64,000 bases of DNA, taken from positions 137,575,126-137,639,125 of the forward strand of contig JALIGW010000003.1 in assembly GCA_023053685.1 (NCBI GenBank). The letters are read 5' to 3'. This stretch comes from Diadophis punctatus similis (Eukaryota > Chordata > Lepidosauria > Squamata > Dipsadidae). The notes beneath the pieces are model-generated. The model searched no databases, was not told the origin of the DNA, and worked only from the letters and a program-made list of their open reading frames with translations. A program made the translations under genes and the position numbers. Below, one piece after another: positions 11,428 to 23,502 of this stretch (its first letter is position 1; every line of letters begins with the position of its first letter).

Positions 11428-11525
11428 ATTAGGAAGTCCTGCTTGAGCAGGGGGTTGGACTAGATGACCTACAAGGTCCCTTCCAATTCTAATAATAAAT
11501 CTAAATATCAATCAATCAATCAATC
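11428..11525 (+). mobile_element. CR1 LINE 3' tail
   Basis: 'ggttggactagatgacctac' and 'aaggtcccttccaattct' are the CR1 3' UTR, also seen at 13529. It is followed by a short (ATCA)n run. Confidence 0.85.
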
Positions 11526-11529
11526 TAGA

Positions 11530-13040
11530 TATAATATTTATATACACACACAAATTTTTCAGGTTTTCATTTGATTTTTGAAAGCACTTGATTTAAATTA
11601 AAACCTTCGAGATCCTTCACTAGAATGAACAACAAAGAAATTGATAAATCCAAAATTATTAAATGACATTTCTCCTTAAGGACAGACTAAAATTAGACAG
11701 GAAAATCTGAAATGTTTATTTATACTAATTCTGTAATCATAATATCCTAAGGGGGAGTGACTGCCAAACCAAACTTTAAAAGAATTAGTAGTTTGAGAAG
11801 CCTACCTGAGCTGCTTGGGGGAGGGAAAGGACATTATGGAAGGAAGGAAGGATGGATGAACGGATGCTGGCAGTACAGCTTGGCCTACCTACCAAAGCTG
11901 AGCAAAAGGTTTGGGCCTGAAGTTGTGACTCTGGGAATTGCCCCAATCAAAGTACTTCCTGTATCCAAAAGGGTTTTCTTCACGCTTGTATGATTGCTTT
12001 TGAGAAATGATTTATTCTTACTCACTAGACAGAGGCTGTACTGAGACCAATTAAGTTATTTTTATGACAATTATTTTGGAATATAATACTCGAAGGCTGT
12101 GAAGAATTTTTACAATACTCAGTGATGATGTTAAGGCAGCATATCTGAATATAAAGCTATGTTATGTCTTTCCACTGTCACAAATGTAGCTGCACTACCT
12201 GCAGCATATATAGTGTATATATTATCTCATACATCATCGTGGAATATTTTCTGAACAGTGTATGTGCATTTAGAATGTCAAGCTGAGTCTTGTCTTATAA
12301 GTTTGTGTGCAAAACAATAATATATACTACATTACCAACAATTGAACTGGATGAATCTTCAAGTAACAACTTATCTCCTGGCACATTAACTATGCACTAT
12401 TGTAAAAGAGCCTCACAATTCAGGATTGTTTTTTTCTTGAATAAAGAGCAAAGACATTAGATGAGCTTTGTTATCTAAGTACTCCATACTACACCCATAT
12501 TATGGTGATGAATCTTTGAAAACAATTCAGAAGATGTGCTCCAGAATTCAGGTGAGCATAGCACTTCTCAGGTCTTTTATTTAAAAAGCTCCACAATTTT
12601 ACAGAAATGATGTGAAATGGTGTGGCTGATTTAAGAATTACATTAACTTTAATGAACTGACAGCTTAAAGCACCAGTACTTTTTTTGTTTCAGGCTTGCA
12701 AAGAAGGTAGAACAAAAGATAAACAGTTACAATGAATATATGACAAAATTCAAGGAGAAGCACTTATTTTGAACAATTTTTGAAGCACGCACATGTGTAT
12801 GGGCTAAAGGTAACAGAACTGGGTTGCAAAAATAAGGATGACCACAAGATGGCAGCACAAATAGTTTCCTATATCTTTACTGACATAAATCAGTGGTCTG
12901 GATTTGCAGCTTATCCTCTGGATATCATGCTGATGTACTGAAATGATGCAATATAATTGAGAGAAGCTCGGATTATATAGGGCTCCTAACATTGATGCTG
13001 ATGGGCCCCAATTCTATTGTTATGGAGGTTACTAAAAGGC
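11530..13040. other. AT-rich gene-free stretch
   Basis: No supported gene. A 78-codon frame at 11757-11993 shows no domain. Confidence 0.5.
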
Positions 13041-13044
13041 AAAG

Positions 13045-13595
13045 GGCATAAAATCTGTCTTGGTTGTGGCCACACCTAGACCACACCTAGAGTACTGCAT
13101 CCAGTTTTGGTCACCACACTACAAAAATGACATTGAAACCCTAGAGAAAGTGCAGAAGAGAGCAACCAGGATGATAAAGGGTCTGGAAAATAAAACATAC
13201 AAAGAGCGGTTGCAGGAACTGAGCTTGGCCAGTATGGCGAAGAGACGGTGACATGATAGCAATGTTCCAATACATGAGAGGATGCCACAGAGAGGAGGGG
13301 GTCAGGCTGTTCTCTATGGCACCAGAAAGCCAAACAAAGAATAACGGATGGAAGCTGACCAAGGAGAGATTCAACCTGGAAGTGAGGAGAAACTTTCTGA
13401 CAGTGAGAGCGATCAACCAGTGGAACAGCTTGCCAGCAGAGGTTGTGAGAGCCCCAACACTTGCGACCTTCAAGGGGAGACTGGACTGCCATCTTTCTCA
13501 AATGGTGTAGGAAGAAGTCCTGCTTGAGCACAGGGTTGGACTAGATGACCTACAAGGTCCCTTCCAACTCTAATAATAAATCTAAATCTAATTCT
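13045..13595 (+). pseudogene. CR1 LINE, 3' end of ORF2 plus 3' UTR
   Basis: 13078-13250 encodes the RT C-terminal segment with landmarks RPHLEYC, VQKRATRMIKGLE and ERLQELSL. A frame change near 13249 moves the frame to 13253-13510, which continues with MFQYMRG, RRNFLTVRAINQWNSLP and TLATFKGRLD. The sequence then enters the CR1 3' UTR (GACTAGATGACCTAC). Upstream RT core and endonuclease are missing, so this is an ordinary 5'-truncated, inactive copy. Apart from the frameshift the protein is well preserved, so the insertion is not among the oldest here. Confidence 0.92.
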
Positions 13596-13599
13596 TGAA

Positions 13600-14632
13600 A
13601 GTCACAAGAGCTGATAGCATTATTAAATAAAAGTCGGAGATCTTGACTTAGAAAGGAGAAAAACTGATGTCCTGTTCTCTTGGGTGTGTTTTAAATTGTA
13701 ATAACTTGGACTTTTTCATCAATAATACATTCCTCAGTGTATTTAGGCATTAAGATAAAAAAAATCAGATTGATTTCTTGTAGCTTTTGCCATTTCTTGC
13801 AGCCAGAACATAATTCAATTCTGATTAAGTAATTATTTTAGCTGCATATCGCAATTACTCCACACAAAGCAGTATGTTTGTTAAATTACTGCATTTTATA
13901 TTGTGAAAACTTATTTATCAAACTTTATCAGGTTGTCTGGAGCTCAAATTGCCAGATTTGATAAACCAGCTTATTGATTCAAAACTGGCTTTAGTTTTTT
14001 ATTCTAATAAAATAGCTGGGTACTATTATAAGTTTTTACTTGTTAGTTGCTATGAAAGTCCTTGAAAAAGTTAGCTAGTGTCAATATAGTATTTCAGGAT
14101 GCACTGAAGTTCTTCAACAGTTTTTCTAACATAACCTGATATTTGACTAACTTGGGAACCGGAACACTCTTTCTGAACAATATTATTTCATATACACAAT
14201 TCCACAGGAGCACCCTCACATTCAAACTGTGTTTACAAAACACAATGAACAACAATCTGTCCAATCTCATTTTAGGAAACCATGTTGTGCAAACCTAACA
14301 CATGTGCTTAAGTTTATGGTTCAGTGCATTACACAAACCCAGAAAATTTCACAATGATTAAGTTAATGATAGGTAATTGTATCATGTTAAAATAGATTTT
14401 ATGGACATGCATAAAATACCTCAGTTTTATAATGATTGACTCTGTTTGGAGAAAGCAAAAGACTAATCAATCATATGTCCAATTACTCACAGTGAATCAG
14501 GTTCCCTTCAATTTTGGCTAATGCTTCATTTCATCTGCTACAATAAATAACTCAACTAGCTCTCTTCATGTAAGTTTTTTCCCTTAACATAATAAAATAG
14601 GAGAAGGGAAGCACATCTAGTAGTCCATTATC
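13600..14632. other. AT-rich gene-free stretch
   Basis: Nothing recognised. Confidence 0.5.
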
Positions 14633-14640
14633 CCTTAAAG

Positions 14641-14749
14641 CAGGGCTGTCAAACTCACGGCCTGCGGCCCAGATGCACCACACACCCGGTTTAGCGAAGG
14701 GGGGAAAAGTTGCTATATGTCATGTGACGACGTGAGTTTGACACCCCTG
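14641..14749. mobile_element. Short hAT MITE (CAGGGCTGTCAAACTC family), copy 1
   Basis: 109 bp with ends CAGGGCTGTCAAACTCAC and GTGAGTTTGACACCCCTG, flanked by ccttaaag / ccttgaag. Confidence 0.9.
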
Positions 14750-14959
14750 CCTTGAAGGTAACATGGTGCAGTAGGCAGTAGCTAGTCTTTTTATTATTAA
14801 GTATCCCATCTATTTATTATTAAGTATCCCATGCATACCTTTTTAACTTAATGAAGGAATGTTTCTTATTGTATATTTGAAATCTTATATTTCATCAAGG
14901 AAGTATTTCTATTATGGGATTAAATAGGACATTTCTCCACAGTCAAAAATAATGAGATC

Positions 14960-15110
14960 TTATATTTACTTACTTATTTATTTATTTAAATATGGCTGCC
15001 CACCTATCACAAGCAACTCTAAGTGGCTAACAATATAATTAGAACATAAAGCCACATGAACAACAACAAAAGTTGAAGTCCCAATAAAACTTGCAACTGC
15101 CAATCAAGCA
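14960..15110 (-). repeat. Probable L2-type LINE 3' end
   Basis: A short ATTT-repeat tail is followed by 'atggctgcccacctatcaca' and 'aactctaagtggctaacaat', like antisense L2 3' ends. The next 200 bp after the MITE (15300-15520) may continue it but is unassigned. Confidence 0.45.
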
Positions 15111-15154
15111 CAACCACAACCACTAGTTCTATCAACATCCTTGTTCCTGTAGGA

Positions 15155-15290
15155 CAGGGCTGTCAAACTCCTGGCCCATGGGCCGGATGCATCACATGCT
15201 GGCCATGCCCACGCCTGGTTTACCAAAGGGGAAAAAAGTTCCGATACGGTCACGTGATGCCGCCCTGACGCCCTGAGTTCGATACCCCTG
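15155..15290. mobile_element. Short hAT MITE (CAGGGCTGTCAAACTC family), copy 2
   Basis: 136 bp beginning CAGGGCTGTCAAACTC and ending GATACCCCTG, flanked by ctgtagga / ctgtaggc. Confidence 0.9.
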
Positions 15291-15299
15291 CTGTAGGCC

Positions 15300-16200
15300 A
15301 ACAAGATTGAGTCCTTCGGTATATCTGGAGGGAGGGGAGGCTATTGCATGACAGGGAAGGACACTTCCAGGGCCATACAAGGTGCTGCTGTTTCATCAAG
15401 GAAACCTAGTGGAAAGGCAGAAACCATGAAGGAACAGGTAATCCGGTCCCGTGCCACAAAGGTGAGAACCGACACCTTGATTGTATCTGGAAGTCTATTC
15501 GGGTGCAGCTCACTTAGTAATAGTGTTACCTAGGTATAATGCCAATTATCCCACTATCACCCACATAACTGCATTCTGACATAGCCGAGCTTTTGAAACA
15601 AAGGGAATATGCACTATTTTTCTAGGGAGCATGCCAGCAGTTAAGTGCAGAACAGTGATGCATTTGTATAGTTACCTGGTGGAAGCATCTCGACTCTTTG
15701 CATGTTACTGTGACATAGGACAACATTTCCCCTCATGCCTCCGATCACTACCACAGTAACACCCCAGTATAAACTAGGTCAACATACTCTATGAGGAGCA
15801 AACTCTATGAAAGTTAATGTCCATTCTGAGTATAGATGCATACTAGAAGGTTTTAAGTATCTCCCCCCACCCCAAATGGTATCACTTGCCATAGTCTCTT
15901 TTAAAAAGACAACAGTTGCTTCATATCCCTGTGAGGTTTGAGGACCTCAGTGAAGGAAGATGAAAGACTCTTAAAGGGCATGTGAGTTTAATTTAGGATG
16001 AAGGACCATGAAGAGAAATGCAAAGTTAACAAAACCTCACATTCTTTGCTAGAAACAACGAAGACACTCTGAAAGGGTTAAGGCTGGCTTGGCCAGGCTC
16101 TGTTGTGCGTATGCAATAATCTGTGTGGCTCTCTTGGCCGTCTGACAAAGAGTTGCCTCCTTCTCCTCCACCCCTTTGCATGAAGTAGGATCCTTGAGCT
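15300..16200. other. Gene-free stretch upstream of the CpG-rich region
   Basis: Nothing firm. Composition becomes steadily less AT-rich toward the putative promoter. Confidence 0.4.
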
Positions 16201-17304
16201 AACGAAGAGGCTGCCAACTGCTTCATATTTGCCTTCTATTACACATTTACATACTGGGGAAGAGAGGAGCGAGCTTCTATCCGCAGACATCATTATTTCT
16301 ATTACAGTTGGTAAGAGAAGCAACTGTATCACACCGAAGGGGAGGAGAAATAAATTATTTTTTTTTCTTATTTAAAAAAAAAGCCAAAAAAGCCCCAACC
16401 CCCCAAAGCCCTTGAGATCAACTGGCAAGTATTTTTTTTTCCTCCGGTCCGCCTTCCCCACAACCCTCCATTGACACTTTACACAGTAAGTGGCTTTTTT
16501 AAAAAAATTCCTCCTCTGCTTTCGCTTCTTTCGCTCCCTTCCCCCCTCCAGATATTTCCAGCTGGAAAAACACATACAAGGTTACTGGAAAGGGATGGTG
16601 GGGGGGTGGGAAGGGCGACGTAGCGCTCTGTTATGCCACGGGTTGGAAGAAAAGTCGCTCTGTAAGAATTCTGTAAATTGCACCGCTGCTTCTTCCTCTC
16701 GGTTTTCCCCCCTCCTCTTTCTCACTCTACCCCCTTCCCCCCCCCCCGGCTTTATGTGTCGAGGCCGGAGCGAGAGGAGGAAGGAGAAACCAGGCCAGGA
16801 TGGTGTTATTTTTACGTGCTGTGGGTGGTGCTGCCTGAAATTCTTTGCATTCTGGGCATACGAGAAATCGCCCCCCCCCCACGCTCCGTAAAAGCAGAGA
16901 GTAAAGAAAGAACAGGAAGTCGTATGATCCCTTCTCTCTCCCCGCTCCGGCGACCCCCCCCAGCCCCCCACCGGCGCATTTGGCTTGTATGCTGGCTGGC
17001 TTTCCTTCCTCTCTTATAAAGCCTTCCCTGGGCGCCCACCGGCGTTAAACGGGGGCTGCCGAGAGAGAGAGAGAGCCTTCCCGCCGCCTCGTCCCTAAGT
17101 GCGTGACTGGCGCCCGGGGAGCCATTGGCGTGGAGAGCGTGGGGCTTAAGCGCAGGCCGCGGAGTTTTTTGAGCGCGTCCCGAAGCAACGCCCTCCGCCG
17201 GCTGCCTCGCTGGCCGCCGCCGCCGTCTGGCTAGAGTCGCGTTCCTCCTCCTTGCCGCTGCTGAAGGCCGGCTGGGCTGCTGAGGGCGAGCGGAAGAGCG
17301 CCCG

Positions 17305-17308
<4 letters not shown>

Positions 17309-17336
<28 letters not shown>
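17309..17336. repeat. (TC)n tract in the putative promoter
   Basis: About 14 TC units inside the CpG-rich region. Confidence 0.95.
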
Positions 17337-17513
17337 CCCTCCTCCCCCGGCTTGATAGTAAGGGAGGGCCAGCCGTCGCTGCACTGTATAGTACGGGGCT
17401 GGGTGGTTGCCGGAGGGGTGAATGAAGCGAAGAGGCGGCGCAGGAGGAGGAGGAGGAGGCGGCGCTGGGACTGGGATGTGCCCAGCAGCGGTAGCAGTTC
17501 CAGCTCCTCCACT

Positions 17514-17591
17514 ATGCTCCTACATTCAGGCCCCAAATCGGCTGGAGGCTCCTCCGGGCACTACTACAGCAAGGAGTCAGTGAGTGAGTAA
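17514..17591 (+). CDS. Short ORF at the end of the putative first exon (upstream ORF or first coding exon)
   Basis: An ATG at 17514 with A at -3 opens a 25-codon frame (MLLHSGPKSAGG..., then GHYYSKES) ending at TAA 17589-17591. A strong donor, TCA|GTGAGTGAG, begins at 17579 inside the frame. If splicing uses it, 65 bases (21 codons and two bases) remain in the exon before the junction; read into 24923 the frame would be set by that junction. A frame open without ATG extends upstream to 17352 but is Arg-rich and CpG-driven. I do not recognise the peptide. It may be an upstream ORF in a leader or a true N-terminus. It could also be chance. Confidence 0.25.
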   Translation: MLLHSGPKSAGGSSGHYYSKESVSE

Positions 17592-17949
17592 AGGCCACTG
17601 CTGGGCACGGGAGAAGGAGGTAGGGCTCCGTTACAGGTGGAGGGGGACGACGACGACTGTGTTCCCCTTCACCTTGACCCATCCTCCCCGGCAGCTTCTG
17701 CTTTTCACCTTCCGCTAGGCTTTCCCTGGGAAGGAAGATCGCCACCGTGCAGGACCTTCCAGGGGCTGCCAAGATTTTGCCAGGAAGGATCGGCTTTTTT
17801 CTTTCTTTTCTTTTTAATAGACCCGACAGAGTTGCTTGCCCCCCTCCCCCCTTTAAGAAAAAGGAAGGGGGGGAGGGAGAAAAAAAGAGACAATTCCGCG
17901 TAACGCTGCCTTTTGAAATCCTGTTTTGTGTGTCTCGATGCTGTCCTGC

Positions 17950-20900
17950 TTCCCGTCACTCACTCACTCAAATTATTTTTCAAAAGTTACCTTCTTTTAG
18001 TTTGCCGAAGCCTTATTCTGATCTCCAAGCCTTGCGTAGCCCCCCCTCCCCCCTAAAATGTTACAGAGAAAGTATTTTTCTGCATATGCCGATCTGTATT
18101 GTACATGCTAATGGTAACAACAAAATAACATTTCGAAAGGTGGAGAGATACCCGAGGTGTTTTGGGATTTTGTAAAAAGAGCAGCGAAGAAAAAGATCAG
18201 AATCCAGTGATCGAAAAGAGAGCAAATTGAAAGCTTGTTATATAATGCCACACTATGTGGCTAACAAGAACAAGCTATTTTTATTTTGTTTACCGTAAGG
18301 TATGCAATAGGGACTCCTCCAGAATAATATTTTTCCCTAGTGATCATAAACCCAGATAGAATTGGAGGAGGAAGGGAATCCCATACTTTATAATTTCATA
18401 ATGTACATAATAATTAGTTTTACATGTCTTTGGGTAACCACAATTATGTACTTGCATGTCTTAGTTTGTGGATTCATTTTTACCCATATATTTGAATATG
18501 AAATATTTCATGATGGAGGTGATTAAATCTTTAGCAATCCACATTTTTTGTGGTTTTGACCAGGTTAGTAAATTAGGTATGATTCAGTGTAACCAGATAC
18601 TATGCTGACATTCTGGGGCAGTTTATTTCAGTTTACAATGAAACCTTAAAAACAGCAAATTCAGATTTCATCAGTGAATGTGGATTTGTTTGTCTGGCTG
18701 GTGAGAACAGCCTAGTGTTATTGCTCTGAGAATAAGTGTTATGAATGAGGAAGAGATAACTGATGAGATACTGCATTACTTAGAGTTATACATTCATTTT
18801 TCTCCTATTAACTGTTTTACAGGTCATTCTGTGTTGAATAGAACTACCCTTATTCTCATCCACTGTATATGTAAGCCAAAAGGTGATAGGTTTTCCACAT
18901 TTCTCTCTGTGTATGTGTATGTGTATGTGTGCGTGTGCTGTCATGTAGAGACATGTCAGTGGTGTAGGTTTCAGTGCACTCTCTCTAGCCCTGATCAGTC
19001 ATGTAATTAGATTGAGGTGCCATGGTAACAGACAGTATTCATCGTCCATTCAGGTGCATTTTTCTTGTGACACGGGTACCTCTCGGATGGGCTTATGTTG
19101 CAGGCATGAATAACTTTTTAGTCACTTGTGTACTATTTATGTCTTGCCTGTTTGCATGCGATACACATAATTTGTATAAAAATTGAAATGGAAAAAAATC
19201 AGAGGCTGCATGTAATATTGGAGTAATTTCAACTTTGAATTTAGGAGTTGCAAGTCTTAAGATTTTCTGTACAGCATTAGTATTTTTTTTATTTTTCTTG
19301 TGTATAGATCTTTAGCAGAGGAGTGCTTGTTCACATTAGAAATTAGGTTAAGCTAGTTGCTGAATATTTTATTTTCTTTTTTAAAAAGTTTTTTTCCAGA
19401 GGCTTGTAAAATTATAAACCGTGGTAATGGTTCATCTCTCTTCTCTCCATGAATTTCTGAGTGCAATTGAAAATGTTTAACCTAAAGGTATTATGATTAT
19501 TTGAGCTACCAGAAGGCATTTGTGATTGCTTTTAAACTTGGAGCAGCTTCCTTTTAAGTTTAAACTTCCTTTGAGTTTTAGTTGGTTTATGGCTGGTATT
19601 TTACTTTGAAGAAATCCTTTAGAGCAGCTTTGTAGGACAGGCAACTTTGGCTGTTTTCCTGTTTGTTTCAGTGGGACTATCCATACATATTTTGAATGAC
19701 AGCAGCCTTTTACCAGCATAACATTTTATTAATTGGCTTGCTTTAAAATAAGGATTAATTTGTTATGTATTTAATTTGAAGTTGAGAACTGAGATTTCAG
19801 ATTTTTCTTTTTTTATTCTTTTTCATCTGCAATGAAACAAGCTTTATAGAATTTTTAATCAGTCCCTTTATATTTTCACAAGAGTGGCCTGCATAATCTT
19901 TTTTTATGTGTGTCTATATCATCTTTATTGTCCAAATGTGTCTTGTATGTTCAGAACATCAAACCACTGCAGGAATTTAAAGATTCCAACCCTTAAAAAA
20001 TATTGCAAGCATAATAGCTTGCAGCTTCCTGGAATGCATTTTCTAGCTGTGCTGTTGATTGATGAACGACTTTTACATCCCAGTTTCTAAAATTTACACA
20101 ATGTTTGTCAGGAGCATATAGGTTTGTAAGTAATTCATCATTAAGTTCTCATCTTGGATCCTAAACAGTGTCATTAGATTTTCCCATAAAGACATTTTGT
20201 GTAAATAGAAAGTTGTGGGGTATGCAAATGCCATGAACATGTATTGTTAGTAGATTAACAGTTGCTTGTAGCATTGTAAAACTTCAGAGTTTATACTAAA
20301 AAAAATATGTTTCAGTAAAATAATTTGAGTTGGTTGCTTAACCATTTGAAGCCAGGAATCATACAAGATACTTTACTTTCAATGGCATGCAAAAGTTAAA
20401 CATCCTGATGTCTTAGTTTATGAATTTGTAGAAATTATTTTTAATCTAAACTACACCAACTAATGCAGGTAACACTGAAATAATTTCAGAGTAAAATGCA
20501 TTGTAATAAAAATAGATTTTATTTGTTTTAGCAATTAACAGGTAAGGGAAGGTTTTTGAGAAAATAAAGCAAGTGGGAATTTAATCATAACAATCTATTT
20601 GTTTGAAGGCCATAGTGAGCGTAATGTAAATATTTTAACAGTTTCTTTAATGGTTTACATAATTCTCCAATAGTTTTATTTATTTATTTTTTGTATCACT
20701 GTTTTAAGCACAATGTTAAATTTAGGAAAGAGCAAAGCTTTTTATTATAGTTAATACATTTTTAATGCAAAGTAAAACACATTAACAATGCCAAAGATTC
20801 ATATTTGTATGCTTCTACGTCACATGTTGATTTTTTAAAAAGTTATATTTTGCTATGCTCCAAGTTATTACACTATTAGTATTTGGAACCTCCTTTCCTA

Positions 20901-22200
20901 TTAACCATTTTGAAACTGGAAATATTTGTTTTTATTTTATTTATTCTCAGTATTGTTGATTAGAAGCATGTTTTTCATCTGTATATCTAATTGGCATACT
21001 TCTCTCTGTCTGCTTCTCTTCTGATGATGATCTTTTAGAGCAGTTTCTCACACGAGCAGTCCTATTAAGGGAGGCTGTTATTAGTTTATAGACTCCATCA
21101 CATTCTGTTCAGATTTCTGTTTTGGGCCAGTGTGTGCCATCCAGCAGTCTGGAAACAAAAATAAATGAATGTGACAGGGAATAGCAAGAGGAACATAGGA
21201 TTAATTTTATAGAATGTCTCTTTCTCACGGTCCTGCTAATGTGATATGATTGACTTGTTTATGAAGCTTTATGAATGTGTAGGAATGCTTTAGACCTATG
21301 ACTGAGATGTCTGAAGAATGATGTGCTTTCACTTTGGACTTCAAAAGTTAGTACAAGGGCTTTTATTTTAAGTTACATTTTATAAGCAACCTTTTCTGAT
21401 TATATGTTTTTAAGTGTCAGGTGATCTTTATGGTAGTATTTACTACAGAATCGTCTGTTGTGTAATAAAACATATCTAGTTCTTTGCTCTGACAGCTGGA
21501 GGCAGTGCTTTACATATATTGGTGTCTATGAGAACAAAAGTAGGCCTCACTTCCCTCCCCCCCTTCACTACCACAGTAGTGAAGGTTGACTGAAATGTTT
21601 ATTAAGCTCAGGCATAATTTGTTAAGAAGCAGTTTCTTTGTTGAGAGAATCTTTTGAGTGCTTTGCTGGCCCATTGATCTGGTGAATAATTAACTGTTTA
21701 GGTGGAGTTCATGTGCTTAGTACAAATAATAGATTTAGAGAGCAATTCTCTATCCGGTTATCTGGGAATAAATTCAGTGAATTGAACAAAATTCTTCATT
21801 ATTCGTGTAGGGATATCCTATAATATGATTAATGTAAGAAATGAATTTTAAAAGCCCTGCATGTTAAATTACAGAGTTCTGGGGTGGGTGGGTGGTTTGT
21901 AACATTGTATATTGGAATTTAAACAAAGATGATGTAAACATCTGGATAACATTTTAATATGTAAATTATTTCCACAATTTTAGGAGATTGTGATTTAATA
22001 AATTGGTGGATATTTTTGGTGAACTTTTACAAAGGGAAATCAATAATTATTGATATAATGCACTAAGGAAGGTCTCTTGTACAAGCCTGATTTAAATAGG
22101 ATATGTGGAGAAAATAGGATATATAAAGGAAATCTTCTTAATAGGTTGTGCTCGATTTGATTAAATCTTCAGCTTAATTTGAATTAAAATAAAAAAGGAG
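17950..22200. other. Repeat-poor, intron-like stretch downstream of the CpG-rich region
   Basis: More than 4 kb with almost no recognisable transposon, unlike the rest of the window. It contains AT-rich unique sequence, a short GTATGT run at about 18908-18937 and no convincing coding frame. Low repeat density just behind a promoter is common where regulatory sequence resists insertions, but that is inference. Confidence 0.45.
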
Positions 22201-22204
22201 TATA

Positions 22205-22450
22205 AAGTTCCAGCAGGGGCGATACATGGTCTATCTTTTCTGGCTCAGAAACTAAGCAGAGTCACTTAATTAGTATTTGGATGGGAGACCACCAGGATAT
22301 AATGTATACTAGATTAGGAAGTTGGGAAAACATCCTGGAAGAAAGAAGGGGCAAACCACTTGTTGCAAGAAAATCACACAAACATCTCCATAAAATCACC
22401 AGGAATTTAGCTTGAGTTAAAGTAGACTTTACAGCTGGAATTAAAAAGTA
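22205..22450 (+). mobile_element. 5S rRNA-derived SINE (SINE3 type)
   Basis: The head matches the 5S rRNA internal promoter: 'agaaactaagcagagtca' followed by 'tagtatttggatgggagacc' at 22255-22290. The downstream body ('ggcaaaccacttgttgcaag', 'cataaaatcaccagg') is not 5S and resembles a LINE-related SINE tail. It is a SINE, not a 5S gene: the 5' end is diverged, the 3' half is foreign and it stands alone. Confidence 0.75.
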
Positions 22451-22978
22451 CAGAGGGGTATACATATATGTGCAAACATAATTTCAAGGAGGAATGTATT
22501 GCTTTTCAACATATGATTTCAAGAAACCTGAAACTATATGTTGTAAAATAAGATGATCCAAAGAAAGGAAATGTAATGTACTTATTTATATTTGTAAGAG
22601 CTTGTACCTTAAATATTGCTTTGTGTCAGGGATAACGTAGTAACCATAAAAATGAGGAAAGAGATGATAAAGTACTTCAGCTGATCCCAAACATTTTTTT
22701 ATTAAATCACTTTCCCTTTTATATTGTTTAAGCTAAAAAGTTTCTGCTGAGGTTCTGGGAATGCTGCATTCTGATAGAGAAATGCACATTTAACTTCCTC
22801 ACAATTTTATGTTATTTGTGCTATTAGATGTTCTAATATGGGTGGGTTATTTTTTTAAAAAATATATGCTATAATAGCTTCAGATTCTTGTTATTTATTT
22901 TCTGATACTTCATTTTAATGGGAAAACTTCTCTTGCAGACCCTTCTTTTGAAAAAGAAGACATTTGATTTGTATACAT
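22451..22978. other. AT-rich gene-free stretch
   Basis: Nothing recognised. Confidence 0.5.
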
Positions 22979-23502
22979 TAGTGATGGCGAACCTTTTTTT
23001 GCTCGGGTGCCAAAAGGGTGCGTGTGCGAGAAAGCGTGTGCGGGTATGCCCACACCCATAATGCAATGCCCTCCTCCCTGTGCATGTGTGCTGCCCCCCC
23101 CCGCATGCACACAATCCTCCCGTGCTCCCCCCCTGCGCATGTGCACAGGCCTCACTGAAGCCTCTGGATCTCTGGTAGGCCCATTGGGCTGTTTTTCGCT
23201 CTCCGCAGGGTTCAGGAAATCCTCCTGAAGCCTGGAAAGAGTGAAAAATGGCCAAACGGGCCAACTGGAAGTTTGGAAACGAACTTCCGGTTGGGCCATT
23301 GGGCCATTTTTCACCGTCCCCAGGCTTCAGGAGGATTTCCTGAACCCTGGGGATGGTGAAAAATGGCCGAAAAGAAGGCCGAAAATCAGCTGGCCAGCAC
23401 TTGCATGTGCGCTGGAGCTGACATAGGGCAACGCCTTGCGTGCCCTCAGATATGGCTCCACGTGCCACCTGTGGCACACGTGCCATAGGTTCATCATCAC
23501 TG
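22979..23502. mobile_element. hAT MITE (gatggcgaacc family)
   Basis: About 524 bp from TAGTGATGGCGAACC to TTCATCATCACTG, with imperfect flanks gtatacat / gtatagaa. The interior includes a back-to-back inverted segment ('cctgaagcctgg' and its complement). Its 205-codon minus frame has no domain. Confidence 0.8.

Larger units (their letters stand above)
16550..17900 (+). promoter_or_regulatory. CpG-rich promoter / first-exon region of an unidentified gene
   Basis: This is the one long stretch that is GC-rich and CpG-dense without transposon structure. GC peaks at about 17.05-17.60 kb, with many CCGCCG, GCGCC and GGCGG motifs. It also holds polypyrimidine and polypurine tracts, a (TC)n run at 17309-17336 and GGA/GGC triplets at about 17438-17465. 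No TATA box is evident. This is typical of a broad vertebrate CpG-island promoter. The plus strand is favoured because a strong donor (GTGAGTGAG at 17579) and two exon-like segments downstream share that orientation. Antisense frames here (up to 190 codons) are Arg-rich composition artefacts. Confidence 0.65.

Noticed and set aside
16812..17384. 190-codon minus-strand frame
   Set aside because: Arg/Ser-rich composition artefact of the CpG-rich region, with no domain.
22240..22300. 5S rRNA gene
   Set aside because: Only the internal promoter region matches. The 3' half is SINE body and the copy is single.
22869..23486. 205-codon minus-strand frame
   Set aside because: It is spanned by a hAT MITE and has no recognisable domain.
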